IMG/VR virus record: IMGVR_UViG_3300025168_000768
Span: 1 to 21,930 of that record
DNA length: 21,930 nucleotides
Reading direction: 5' to 3' (one strand)
Source: a virus
The notes beneath the pieces are model-generated. The model did not search any database. It saw nothing but the letters and a program-made list of their open reading frames with translations, and was not told the origin of the DNA. The position numbers and the translations under genes are program-made. This document shows, in pieces, positions 1-6,924 of this stretch (positions within the stretch are counted from its first letter, which is position 1; the number at the start of each line of letters is the position of its first letter).

Positions 1-199
1 CGACATGATCTATCATGTGTTTACGCATATTTAGAGCTCTTTCAAAATCTGTAAAAGAGTACTCTCTTATGTCATGTTGAGATAGACGTAGAGAAAAACA
101 GTAGAAACTACCCTTCTTCTGTACAGAGGAACAAGACCCTCTTGCAACGCTTGATGCATTGTAGTGTGTTCCGAATTTCTTCTTAATAATATTTGACAT
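1..199 (-). CDS. Hypothetical protein, 3' end beyond window
   Basis: An open frame starts with ATG at 199-197 and runs without a stop to the left edge, giving 66 visible codons. It begins MSNIIKKKFGTHYNASSVAR, so the N-terminus is basic. The ribosome binding site GAGAGG lies just upstream and overlaps the stop codon of the preceding tail-tube-like gene, which argues for translational coupling. I do not recognise the family. In marine T4-like phages the position after gp23 often holds small tail-completion or recombination genes, but nothing visible here settles that. The frame and the binding site support a real gene; the function is unknown. Confidence 0.6.
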   Translation of the reverse strand, partial: MSNIIKKKFGTHYNASSVARGSCSSVQKKGSFYCFSLRLSQHDIREYSFTDFERALNMRKHMIDHV

Positions 200-210
200 A
201 TGCTACCTCT

Positions 211-771
211 CTATGTAATATTGTCAATAGTGAATTTACGATATCTAAAAGATACTGTTGCCTCAAGATATGCAATCTCTGTTCCTGATACATCAAACTC
301 AAGAGCAGTCAATCCAACAGGAAACAAATCAAAGAAAGCAATACGAATATTTGCATTGTTGTTACTTGTGAGTATGATGAGTGAACCATCAGAGTAAATG
401 TTTGCAGCTTTTGTTTTTGAGGATGCAGCTGCAGTTCTTCTTATTCCACCCTCTACAGAATTTGCAATGTCTTTATACTGATTGAAGTTGTCTGGAAATC
501 CAAGACCGATCATCCAGTCATATATTTCTTGATAATTCTTCATATCTTCGTCAACTCTAAAACGAATATCAAATGGCTCAAATGATATCTTTGTGCCTGG
601 AGTTGGATTGGTTAAAAAAGGATTTGCAGTTAGTGCTTCTGGCATAATCATATTTGGAAGGGTTGCAGCTTGACAAAAGTATTCTATGTTTGGTGTGCGA
701 GACAAAATAAATCTAAATCCAAGAGGACTTAGAAAGTTTTTATTTGTTGGTTGATTGTCCGTTATTGCCAT
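211..771 (-). CDS. Tail-tube-fold structural protein (gp19/gp54-like)
   Basis: 186 residues. The N-terminal part (about residues 14-40) reads PLGFRFILSRTPN...FCQAATLPN, the pattern of tail-tube proteins: a short beta strand, a Cys-containing strand and a conserved LP. Residues about 66-93 (FDIRFRVDEDMKNYQEIYDW) resemble the segment of T4 gp54 and gp19 in which a strand is followed by a helix ending in W. The C-terminus (FDVSGTEIAYLEATVSFRYR) fits the closing strands. It is therefore probably a minor tube, tube-initiator or tube-cap protein. The true tail tube gp19 is encoded at 8664-9215, so this is a second copy of the fold. It has its own late promoter and an AAAGGTG ribosome binding site. 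The exact T4 equivalent is uncertain. Confidence 0.6.
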   Translation of the reverse strand: MAITDNQPTNKNFLSPLGFRFILSRTPNIEYFCQAATLPNMIMPEALTANPFLTNPTPGTKISFEPFDIRFRVDEDMKNYQEIYDWMIGLGFPDNFNQYKDIANSVEGGIRRTAAASSKTKAANIYSDGSLIILTSNNNANIRIAFFDLFPVGLTALEFDVSGTEIAYLEATVSFRYRKFTIDNIT

Positions 772-799
772 GAGACACCTTTATAAGTTGTGTTTCTCC

Positions 800-807
800 T
801 ATTTATA
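800..807 (-). promoter_or_regulatory. T4-type late promoter TATAAATA
   Basis: A perfect TATAAATA preceded by T on the minus strand, 29 bases before the ATG at 771. It follows the gp23 terminator and so starts a new late unit. The 17-base stretch at 792-808 (TTATAAATAGGAGAAAC on the minus strand) is identical to that at the gp13 promoter (16316-16332). Confidence 0.75.
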
Positions 808-819
808 AGAACTGAAAAC

Positions 820-850
820 AAAAAAAGGGGCAGGACTTTCATCCCACCCC
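820..850 (-). terminator. Intrinsic terminator after gp23
   Basis: On the minus strand GGGGTGGGA pairs with TCCTGCCCC over nine base pairs (two G-T wobbles) around the loop TGAAAG. A run of T (TTTTTTGTTTT) follows. This is a textbook factor-independent terminator, 26 bases after the gp23 stop codon. It separates the abundant capsid transcript from the next unit, which has its own late promoter immediately downstream. Confidence 0.88.
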
Positions 851-875
851 CCAGTTTTATTGAACTGTGTAGTTT

Positions 876-2240
876 CTACATTAGGTTTGTAACGAAACCA
901 GTTCTGTAGTATTTGTTGGTTTTTGCGAAAGCAATCGCACCATCAGCAGCTGTAGTAGCAAACGGATTAGCAACAATACCATAACGAGTCTTAAACCCGA
1001 TTTTTGGTTGGAATGTATTCTCACCAACGGCACGAACCATCTGGAGAGGTACATAAGGACAATAGAATAGACCAGCATCAAATGATGAAGCACCCTTATA
1101 CCCAACTGTGTAGTATTCGTCACCAGCAGCAGTTGCGAAGTATGGGTCAACATAGACTTTGATACGACCATTAAGTGTTCCAGCAAAAGTATTTCCTGAG
1201 TCATCAACATTTAAGTCTGCTGATAATGCAGGAGCATAGTCAAGAACACCAGCCATCTGAAGTGCAGATGCAACATCTGATCCACAGATCAATACGTTAC
1301 CTTTACCTCTACGAGTTGCTTTTGCAATTTCGTTGGCATCTCTGTCAATCTGGAAGATAAGACCTTTAAATCTTTCAACTGACCAACGACCATTTGAATC
1401 GGTGTCCATGTTGAATGTTCCAGCAGTAGCAGTGTTGTTCTGAGCACCAGCAGTAGCAGTGTAGTTGATTGTTCTAACAACTTCACGATTTATTTCTGCA
1501 AGGATTTCATTGGACAGAATGTTTGATAATTCTGTTTCTGCGTCTAAACCATGAATCGCTTTTAGGTCTTGAGCAAGTTCCATTGTGTACTCAGCTTTTA
1601 ATGCCCGAGTAACAGCAGTTACAGTAACTTTCTCAATACTAAATGCCATCTGAGCGATTTGGTTAGCAGCTGAATCTCCGAGAGCTTCTCCAAGAGCAGT
1701 TGTCATACCTGTTGAAACTGTGTATCCTGTGCCTGACCCACGATCCGTTGGATCAGAACCAACTTGTCTAGTGGTTACAGCACCATCAATAACAGGAGTA
1801 AAGTTTATAGTATTAGCAGTCAGATCACCCTGTGCAGAGTGAGAAGTGTTTGCTTCGTTAAGGAAAGCATCATCCCCGCCCTGTTTCTGTAGTTGTGGTC
1901 GTAGTGCAAATATAAGACCTGATGGGCCTGACATTGGTTGTACACCACAGATATCATAAGCAATAAGGTTAGGCATAGAACGTCTAACCAAACTTATTAA
2001 TACAGGATCGAATGTATCAAGGCCTGAACCTGTTGCATTAACTGGTGCAGCCTCACCAAGTAGTGTTGGTGCAGAATATCCACCAGAACCAAAACCTTGT
2101 TCCTTAGCAGAAGCTTCCTGTTGTTCTAGTAAGTGAGCAGTAACTGCTCTTTTGTGTGTTCCTTGAATCTTAGGAAGGTCTGGATGATCTATTACAGGCC
2201 CCCACTTGTTCATCAAGTCTTCTTTTAAAAACTCAGCCAT
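876..2240 (-). CDS. 23: Major capsid protein gp23
   Basis: 454 residues (T4 gp23 has 521). The precursor forms the hexamers of the head. The segment RRSMPNLIAYDICGVQPMSG (about residues 86-105) is the gp23 signature; T4 has RRAIPNLIAFDICGVQPM. The N-terminal propeptide (NKWGPVIDHPDLPKI...AHLLEQQE) also matches T4. The prohead protease site is visible: LLGE at residues 60-63 followed by AAPVNATG, with cleavage expected after Glu63, equivalent to T4 FLTE/AEIGG. The C-terminal part (FQPKIGFKTRYGIVANPF) is also characteristic. AAGGA precedes the ATG by 6 bases. It lies 46 bases after gp22 without a promoter between them, and ends in a strong terminator. Confidence 0.97.
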   Translation of the reverse strand: MAEFLKEDLMNKWGPVIDHPDLPKIQGTHKRAVTAHLLEQQEASAKEQGFGSGGYSAPTLLGEAAPVNATGSGLDTFDPVLISLVRRSMPNLIAYDICGVQPMSGPSGLIFALRPQLQKQGGDDAFLNEANTSHSAQGDLTANTINFTPVIDGAVTTRQVGSDPTDRGSGTGYTVSTGMTTALGEALGDSAANQIAQMAFSIEKVTVTAVTRALKAEYTMELAQDLKAIHGLDAETELSNILSNEILAEINREVVRTINYTATAGAQNNTATAGTFNMDTDSNGRWSVERFKGLIFQIDRDANEIAKATRRGKGNVLICGSDVASALQMAGVLDYAPALSADLNVDDSGNTFAGTLNGRIKVYVDPYFATAAGDEYYTVGYKGASSFDAGLFYCPYVPLQMVRAVGENTFQPKIGFKTRYGIVANPFATTAADGAIAFAKTNKYYRTGFVTNLM

Positions 2241-2286
2241 TTATTTTTCCTTAGCTTTGTTAGCGTTAAACAATGTTACTTCAGTG

Positions 2287-3408
2287 TCAAAGTTTTTGTA
2301 AAGACCGAGACAATGAGGCAACATAGTTACCCATTTGGCCAGTTACAACAGTTTCTTCAACTTCTTCGTTTATTGGTGTTTCAGCATCAATATTAACATC
2401 CGAAGTTAATTCTTCTGTAGTTTGGTTGAAGTAGTTTTCTCTAATAATATTAATCTTAGACTTATAGTTGTCTTGACTTTCAAAGTCTACATTAGCAGCT
2501 AGATCACGAAATTTTACAATTTCACTTTCTGTCAAACCATCTGTACAACTATTAAAAGTTTTTTCACACTCAAACTCTTTTATCGTTTTGTTGAGTTCAA
2601 TGTTATTTTCAGTTTGTTCTTTAAGATCGGACTCTAGGTCATCAACTTTAGTAACAAGTTCTTCAACAACATCTACTTTCTCTTCTGGAATCTCAACATA
2701 ATGTTCTGTGAACAATGCTTTAAGTCCAGAGAGGAAATCTTCAGAAATCTCTCCACGAATACCTCTTTCAATGGCAACCTTGTTTTCTTCAATCCAAGAA
2801 CCAGTAACGTAGTCAAGATAATCGTCTAATTTAGTAGCAAGTTCTTCTGCAATCGTTTCCTTAGACTCTGCAAGTTCAGCTTCATTAGAATCTGAAATCT
2901 TTGCAAGAACTTCGTTAACCTTAGAAATTACAGCAGTCTCAAATATGATTGTTGCTTTTTCTTTAAAGCCTTCGGTAAGTTCATCTTCAGAATTGAAGAT
3001 TGCTTGAATATCTTGAGAAATGTCAATATCTTCCTTGGTGATTTTCTTGGAAGCAACTTTGACGGACTCTTCTTGTTCGTCATCATCTCCTTCCTCGTCA
3101 TCATCTCCTTCCTCGTCATCTTCGTGAGCACCTTCTAACTTCTTGACCATTTCTTGATAAGCAGCGGTGAGTTCATCTTTTTTAACTCCACGCATTTTAT
3201 CGACCATAGCGTTGATCATACCGATTTTTGTATTCGGTGCTTTCTCGCCATTTTTATTGTCACCAGCTCGAGCACTCTCAGTTGCTTTTAACTCGTCTAT
3301 TTGCTCAGATGCTTCGTCAAGAGTAGATTGTGTCTCAACAGCTTCCAAGTCCTGAGTGTCAGTATCTACAGTTTCTTCAACTGAGGCTTCTTGTTGACCA
3401 TTGGACAT
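2287..3408 (-). CDS. 22: Prohead core scaffold gp22
   Basis: 373 residues, longer than T4 gp22 (269). Position between protease gp21 and capsid gp23, very acidic composition and long predicted helical/coiled-coil stretches (about residues 120-290) identify the scaffolding core that is degraded by gp21 during head maturation. An acidic low-complexity insert of alternating DDEEGD units lies at about residues 96-113, encoded by an 18-base tandem repeat. The C-terminal end (NYVASLSRSLQKL) resembles the conserved tail of gp22 proteins, thought to contact the shell. GGGAG lies upstream of the ATG. The gene has its own late promoter at 3466-3473. The extra length comes largely from the acidic N-terminal region. 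Confidence 0.88.
   Translation of the reverse strand: MSNGQQEASVEETVDTDTQDLEAVETQSTLDEASEQIDELKATESARAGDNKNGEKAPNTKIGMINAMVDKMRGVKKDELTAAYQEMVKKLEGAHEDDEEGDDDEEGDDDEQEESVKVASKKITKEDIDISQDIQAIFNSEDELTEGFKEKATIIFETAVISKVNEVLAKISDSNEAELAESKETIAEELATKLDDYLDYVTGSWIEENKVAIERGIRGEISEDFLSGLKALFTEHYVEIPEEKVDVVEELVTKVDDLESDLKEQTENNIELNKTIKEFECEKTFNSCTDGLTESEIVKFRDLAANVDFESQDNYKSKINIIRENYFNQTTEELTSDVNIDAETPINEEVEETVVTGQMGNYVASLSRSLQKL
3077..3120 (-). repeat. 18-base tandem repeat in gp22
   Basis: The unit at 3077-3094 is repeated exactly at 3095-3112 and continues for 8 bases to 3120. It encodes the acidic hexapeptide (E/D)EGDDD in the scaffold protein. The period is a multiple of three, so copy-number change would keep the frame. 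Confidence 0.85.
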
Positions 3409-3465
3409 TGCATATTTCTCCCTATAACTCTAAGTAAAGAATTTCTTTATTTATTTTGTTAATAT

Positions 3466-3473
3466 TATTTATA
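3466..3473 (-). promoter_or_regulatory. T4-type late promoter TATAAATA
   Basis: Perfect TATAAATA preceded by T on the minus strand, in the 77-base gap between gp21 and gp22, 58 bases before the gp22 ATG. It should drive gp22 and gp23, the most abundant head products. Confidence 0.75.
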
Positions 3474-3485
3474 ATATCTCAAATC

Positions 3486-4139
3486 TTACAATTTATTCAG
3501 AAAATTGTTAAATAGTTTAAGTTTAGTCTCTTCGAGATTTCGACTTGAAGTACTTGATATAGTTTTCTGAATATTCTCTATTTCTTGAGGCATCCAAGTA
3601 TTATTTACCTGTATCCACTCAACACCTTCCATAATTCCCTCTACAAATGCAGATGGGGCAGAAGGGTCTGCTACAATATCCCCAGCAGTTGCAAGTTGAA
3701 AGTCACTTTGAACTTCTGCAACACCAGATTTATTATTCTTTAATGTTCCCATGCCTCTTGATGATACACCTAATGTTGCACCTTCACGCATAAGATTCTT
3801 GACTATTTCTCCCATTGGAGTACCCATGATCTTTGCACGACCTCTAAAGTCATCTCCATCTGCTTTTAATTCTTTAATCATGTGAGAAACTCTGTCGAGA
3901 TTAATGACTGGGCCTTGTGGATGTCCTAGTTCTCCGTATGCACGATTCTTTGCAACGTACTCACGATTGTATCGTGCAGTCTCTTTCTGAAGTATCTCTA
4001 CTGGATAAACTCGACCATTGCGATTCTTAATTCCACCTTGCATAAAGATGCCTTCGATGAAATATTCTTTTTCACCATCTTCTTTTGCCTCAGTGATAAG
4101 TTCAAGGGCATGGTTCTGTACTTCGCAGATGAGTTTCAT
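3486..4139 (-). CDS. 21: Prohead maturation protease gp21
   Basis: 217 residues, close to T4 gp21 (212). It is a herpesvirus-assemblin-like serine protease (family U9/S78) that sits in the prohead core and cleaves capsid and core proteins after L/I-x-E. The catalytic His is seen in GELGHPQGP (His73) and the Ser in LGVSSRGMG (Ser126 or Ser127). The conserved FIEGIFMQGG...NGRVYP at about residues 27-46 and the DDFRGRAKI strand at about 96-104 also fit the family. The start ATG lies one base past the stop of the preceding 130-aa gene, with TAGGAA inside that gene. It precedes gp22 and gp23, its substrates. Confidence 0.95.
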   Translation of the reverse strand: MKLICEVQNHALELITEAKEDGEKEYFIEGIFMQGGIKNRNGRVYPVEILQKETARYNREYVAKNRAYGELGHPQGPVINLDRVSHMIKELKADGDDFRGRAKIMGTPMGEIVKNLMREGATLGVSSRGMGTLKNNKSGVAEVQSDFQLATAGDIVADPSAPSAFVEGIMEGVEWIQVNNTWMPQEIENIQKTISSTSSRNLEETKLKLFNNFLNKL

Positions 4140-4140
4140 G

Positions 4141-4533
4141 TTAGTTTCCTACGTCTGATCTTTTGTGGAGTTTGAGAACAATACTTCCTTTTGCAGCTGC
4201 ACCAGAAAGTGTAAAGACAACATTTGATGCTCTCTCGAATGAATTACACTCTAAGTGTAGGTTGTCTCTCTGAACATTGATTTGTCCATTTTGACCATAA
4301 CATTTAAATATAGTGTTTGCACCTCTTTTAATATCCCACATATTGGCTGCACCGAGATTTGACCAAATGATCTCAGATATATTCATCTCTTGGACTTCTT
4401 CTCCAACTGTGTTTGCACCATTACCAGTTAATCCACCTACACCATCAGTATTATTCAAAGCTACAAAACCTGTTGCATTTGCAGATACAGTTACATATCC
4501 ACCCTTTTGATTGTTGTATATTTTAGTTGTCAT
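4141..4533 (-). CDS. Head-region structural protein, unknown family
   Basis: 130 residues, with no Cys/His cluster or enzymatic motif. The composition (many N, G, V, T; segments GGYVTVSANATGFVALNN and VVFTLSGAAAKGSIVLKL) suggests an all-beta protein, as for head decoration or small virion proteins. It sits directly before gp21 and next to other core genes, so a role in the head or prohead is likely, but the sequence alone does not show it. AAGGAATAGAG precedes the ATG, and the gene is 9 bases from its upstream neighbour. Similar small proteins occur here in marine T4-like phages in my recollection; not verified. Confidence 0.72.
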   Translation of the reverse strand: MTTKIYNNQKGGYVTVSANATGFVALNNTDGVGGLTGNGANTVGEEVQEMNISEIIWSNLGAANMWDIKRGANTIFKCYGQNGQINVQRDNLHLECNSFERASNVVFTLSGAAAKGSIVLKLHKRSDVGN

Positions 4534-4542
4534 CTCTATTCC

Positions 4543-5214
4543 TTATTTCGTAGCAGAATAAGCAAAATCTACCATCTTCATAAATGCACTAGGGCCCTTT
4601 TCCATAGTGTCAGCAAACTTCTTTTGATTAGCGGGTTTTAATGCACCAATAACTTTGACGAGAAGATTTGCAGTTTGCATATCAACTGTTAAAGTCTTAC
4701 CATTTTTAAATTTAATTTTTTGTGCTTGTTTGTCTTTTGCAATCTTTTTAAGAGTGTCTACTATTGCTTCATCAAGTTGAACTTCTACAACTTCATCTTC
4801 ATCAAGTTCGACTTCAACTTCTTCTCCAAGTTTATTACCTGTGAGATTTGAAGTGTTACGATTCTTACCAAAGAGTTTACCCATGACCTTTGCAGATGCA
4901 TCAGTTCCCTGAGTAGGTTTGTCATCTCTCTCACCTTTCTCTGCCAACTTACCAGATACAGGGGGATTACCTTTTCCTCTGTCATTACCTTCATGGCCTG
5001 GCGTTGAAAAGGGTTGATCTATTGTACCATTGAAAATCTTTTCTTGTGAATCATTCAAATATGGTGCTTTCTGAATTGTATGTAAATCCATAAATTCTTT
5101 TTCACCTATTGCATGAGGAGCTGCACCGAGAGCAGCTGCATCATTTGCAGGCCTTGGTCTATAACCTGTAAATGGTTGCCCTGCTTCGGTAAATAACTCA
5201 CTAAACTTTTTCAT
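4543..5214 (-). CDS. Prohead-core candidate protein (gp68 position)
   Basis: 223 residues. The N-terminus MKKFSELFTEAGQPF resembles N-termini of T4-like head-internal proteins, and FTE followed by A is close to the gp21 cleavage consensus (L/I-x-E). The middle (about residues 70-125) is polar, Gly/Lys/Asn-rich and probably disordered. An acidic stretch (about 130-148, EEVEVELDEDEVVEVQLDE) follows. The C-terminal 75 residues form a likely helical domain (KKIAKDKQAQKIKFKNGKTL..., TANLLVKVIGAL, NQKKFADTMEKG). It occupies the place of T4 gene 68 between the gp67-like gene and gp21, but I see no clear similarity to gp68. AGAGGA lies upstream. Confidence 0.72.
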   Translation of the reverse strand: MKKFSELFTEAGQPFTGYRPRPANDAAALGAAPHAIGEKEFMDLHTIQKAPYLNDSQEKIFNGTIDQPFSTPGHEGNDRGKGNPPVSGKLAEKGERDDKPTQGTDASAKVMGKLFGKNRNTSNLTGNKLGEEVEVELDEDEVVEVQLDEAIVDTLKKIAKDKQAQKIKFKNGKTLTVDMQTANLLVKVIGALKPANQKKFADTMEKGPSAFMKMVDFAYSATK

Positions 5215-5217
5215 TGG

Positions 5218-5391
5218 TTATTCCTCTTCTGTGGTTTCTTTATCAAACAAAGATTGTCCAACTTCTATTCTTTTAAGTGCAACAGCATCTTTTGCTTTCT
5301 GCATAAGAAGGTCTGCAACGCCTTGTTTGAACTCAGATGTTCTATCTTGCATTAAATGATTCACAACGTCTTTACTTAATACCTCTGTCAT
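5218..5391 (-). CDS. Small prohead core protein (gp67-like)
   Basis: 57 residues from the ATG at 5391 (MTEVLSKDVVNHL). A longer reading from a TTG at 5403 is possible, but that codon overlaps the ribosome binding site GGAGGA, so the ATG is preferred. The protein is a single amphipathic helix-rich chain ending KRIEVGQSLFDKETTEEE. This recalls T4 gp67, a small prohead core protein that also ends in an acidic tail after KIAIARNFLIEGEE. Gene order (gp20, then gp67, then gp68, then gp21 in T4) supports the assignment. The T4 acidic tail is much longer. The gene has its own late promoter and a strong binding site, as expected for an abundant core component. Confidence 0.6.
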   Translation of the reverse strand: MTEVLSKDVVNHLMQDRTSEFKQGVADLLMQKAKDAVALKRIEVGQSLFDKETTEEE

Positions 5392-5419
5392 AATATCCTC
5401 CAAATAGACTAATTTTTAT

Positions 5420-5427
5420 TATTTATA
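5420..5427 (-). promoter_or_regulatory. T4-type late promoter TATAAATA
   Basis: Perfect TATAAATA preceded by T on the minus strand, 28 bases before the ATG at 5391. The 20-base stretch at 5409-5428 is identical to 11227-11246 at the gp18 promoter. It starts the unit of core protein, two head-region proteins and gp21. Confidence 0.75.
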
Positions 5428-5452
5428 AGTTTTAAAACTTTATTCAAAAAAA

Positions 5453-6658
5453 CTATGAAAAATAAGGAACTTTATATTCAGTTCCACCAATATTTATCGT
5501 GATATATCCAGCTGGATTTACCAAAAGTCTATCTGAAAACTGTACTCCTGCCTGTGTTTCTGTATTTTCAGATGTTGATGCAGTCGCAACAAGGTTTGCA
5601 GAAGCAAATTTTGTAGCAATACTTGTATTTGTATTTGCAAGTGCAGCTAAAGATGCAACATTTGCAACCTGAGCACGATCATTAACAAGAAGTGTTGTAT
5701 TCGAAACTTGCATACGATCATTGACAAGAAGTGTCGTGTTTGCAACTTGCATACGATCATTAAACAGAACAGTTGCATTTGCAACCGCAAGAAATAGTAC
5801 GTTATTTGAAGTTCCATCCTGACCTCTCCACTTTCCAGTGGCTGCATTGTATTGAAGAAACTTGTTGTTAACCTTTGCAGTTGCTCTGTCAACATCATCT
5901 AAAAACTCAAGTCTTACCTCTCCACCACCACTACTACTTCCAGCAGAAGCTGCAATACGAGACATACGATTGTCAAGTCTTTTTGATAAATCCTCTTTAA
6001 GTTTTCCGAATTGATCTACAATCGGTTCGAGAGATGGTGTATCTCCTGTATCACCTTTCTCTCCCTGATCCCCTTTATCGCCCGTTTGACCTGTCGATCC
6101 TTTTACGCCTTGCAGTCCAATAGAACCCTGTTGTCCTCTTTCACCTTGACTGCCCTTTTCCCCTGTGGGCCCTGTTTTACCTTGTACACCAGTGTCCCCT
6201 TTGATACCCTTACCTTGGATTCCCTGTATTCCTTGGTTGCCCTTTTCTCCTTGACTTCCTCTTTGACCTTCTGGGCCTTGTAGTCCCTGTATTCCTTCAT
6301 ATCCACGAAACCCTCTTGAGCCTGTGTCTCCCTTATTTCCTTGTTCACCTTTATCGCCAGTCTCTCCCTTGTCTCCCTGTGGCCCGACATTACCTGTATC
6401 ACCCTTGTCTCCTTTTAATGTACGAAGTTGTTCCGCAAGTTCTTTTGCAGAAACAGAATCACCTTTTTCGCCCTTCGTACCTTGAGGGCCTTGATCACCA
6501 GTCTCTCCCTTTTCTCCTTGTTCTGGAGTAGGAATTTCAAGAGACTCGAAAAGATTAATTGTTTCTTCTTTTAATTCTTTTGAGAGTTCTGTACGCTGTT
6601 TTTTGAGTACTCCAATAAGCGTAGAAAGTATCTTAGCATTTGCAACTTCTTGGCTCAT
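5453..6658 (-). CDS. Collagen-like virion fibre protein
   Basis: 401 residues. An N-terminal helical segment (1-46) is followed by Gly-X-Y repeats at residues 48-68 (7 triplets) and 83-207 (about 41 triplets, with one break at about 149-152). A helical linker follows (about 210-240). The C-terminal part has three 13-residue repeats of the type NTTLLVNDRMQVA and ends GYITINIGGTEYKVPYF, a short beta domain I associate with marine T4-like virion proteins. The triple-helix repeats predict a trimer that protrudes from the particle. Its location between portal and prohead genes suggests a head fibre, but it may belong to the tail. The start overlaps the preceding gene by four bases (ATGA). Confidence 0.85.
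   Translation of the reverse strand: MSQEVANAKILSTLIGVLKKQRTELSKELKEETINLFESLEIPTPEQGEKGETGDQGPQGTKGEKGDSVSAKELAEQLRTLKGDKGDTGNVGPQGDKGETGDKGEQGNKGDTGSRGFRGYEGIQGLQGPEGQRGSQGEKGNQGIQGIQGKGIKGDTGVQGKTGPTGEKGSQGERGQQGSIGLQGVKGSTGQTGDKGDQGEKGDTGDTPSLEPIVDQFGKLKEDLSKRLDNRMSRIAASAGSSSGGGEVRLEFLDDVDRATAKVNNKFLQYNAATGKWRGQDGTSNNVLFLAVANATVLFNDRMQVANTTLLVNDRMQVSNTTLLVNDRAQVANVASLAALANTNTSIATKFASANLVATASTSENTETQAGVQFSDRLLVNPAGYITINIGGTEYKVPYFS
5676..5792 (-). repeat. Three 39-base tandem repeats
   Basis: Units at 5676-5714, 5715-5753 and 5754-5792 begin CGATCATT on the plus strand and encode 13-residue copies of TTLLVNDRMQVAN type. Bases 5676-5720 match 20255-20299 in the other repeat fibre gene with a single mismatch in 45. 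Confidence 0.9.
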
Positions 6659-6921
6659 GCTAAAATGTCCAACCGAGACTTCTCCACGTTAGCTTGTAAT
6701 ACTTTTATGATTTGTTTTGCACGATTTACTTTATAGACCAGCATATATGGATCAAGAGGATCACCCTTGACCTTAGTGCCACGTAACTGTTGTAGATGTT
6801 GAACGTAGTTAGACTTTCTCGTTTTGTCTTTTTTCTCAACTTCCGTATAGTGTATTGCGTTTGTTCTTATTGTTCTGAGAAGGTCTGAAATATGTTTTGC
6901 CGTATTTACGTTCAATTTCAT
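6655..6921 (-). CDS. Small basic protein downstream of portal
   Basis: 88 residues, strongly basic and helical, rich in Lys and Arg (KKDKTRKSNYVQHLQQLRGTK). No membrane segment and no catalytic motif are seen, and I do not recognise a named family. AAGGAATG lies upstream of the ATG. The gene begins 3 bases after the gp20 stop and overlaps the collagen-like gene by 4 bases (ATGA), so all three are translationally coupled. It holds the position of T4 gene 67 but is basic rather than acidic, so it is not a gp67 equivalent. A nucleic-acid or scaffold contact is possible from charge alone. Confidence 0.75.
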   Translation of the reverse strand: MKLNVNTAKHISDLLRTIRTNAIHYTEVEKKDKTRKSNYVQHLQQLRGTKVKGDPLDPYMLVYKVNRAKQIIKVLQANVEKSRLDILA

Positions 6922-6924
6922 AAA

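Noticed and set aside
5676-5792. Regular repeats resembling a CRISPR array
   Set aside because: Units are contiguous, in frame and translate to a protein repeat; there are no unique spacers.
6011-6531. Plus-strand and shifted frames across the collagen-like region
   Set aside because: Periodic Gly-X-Y codons leave other frames free of stops; the in-frame reading has clear domains and start.
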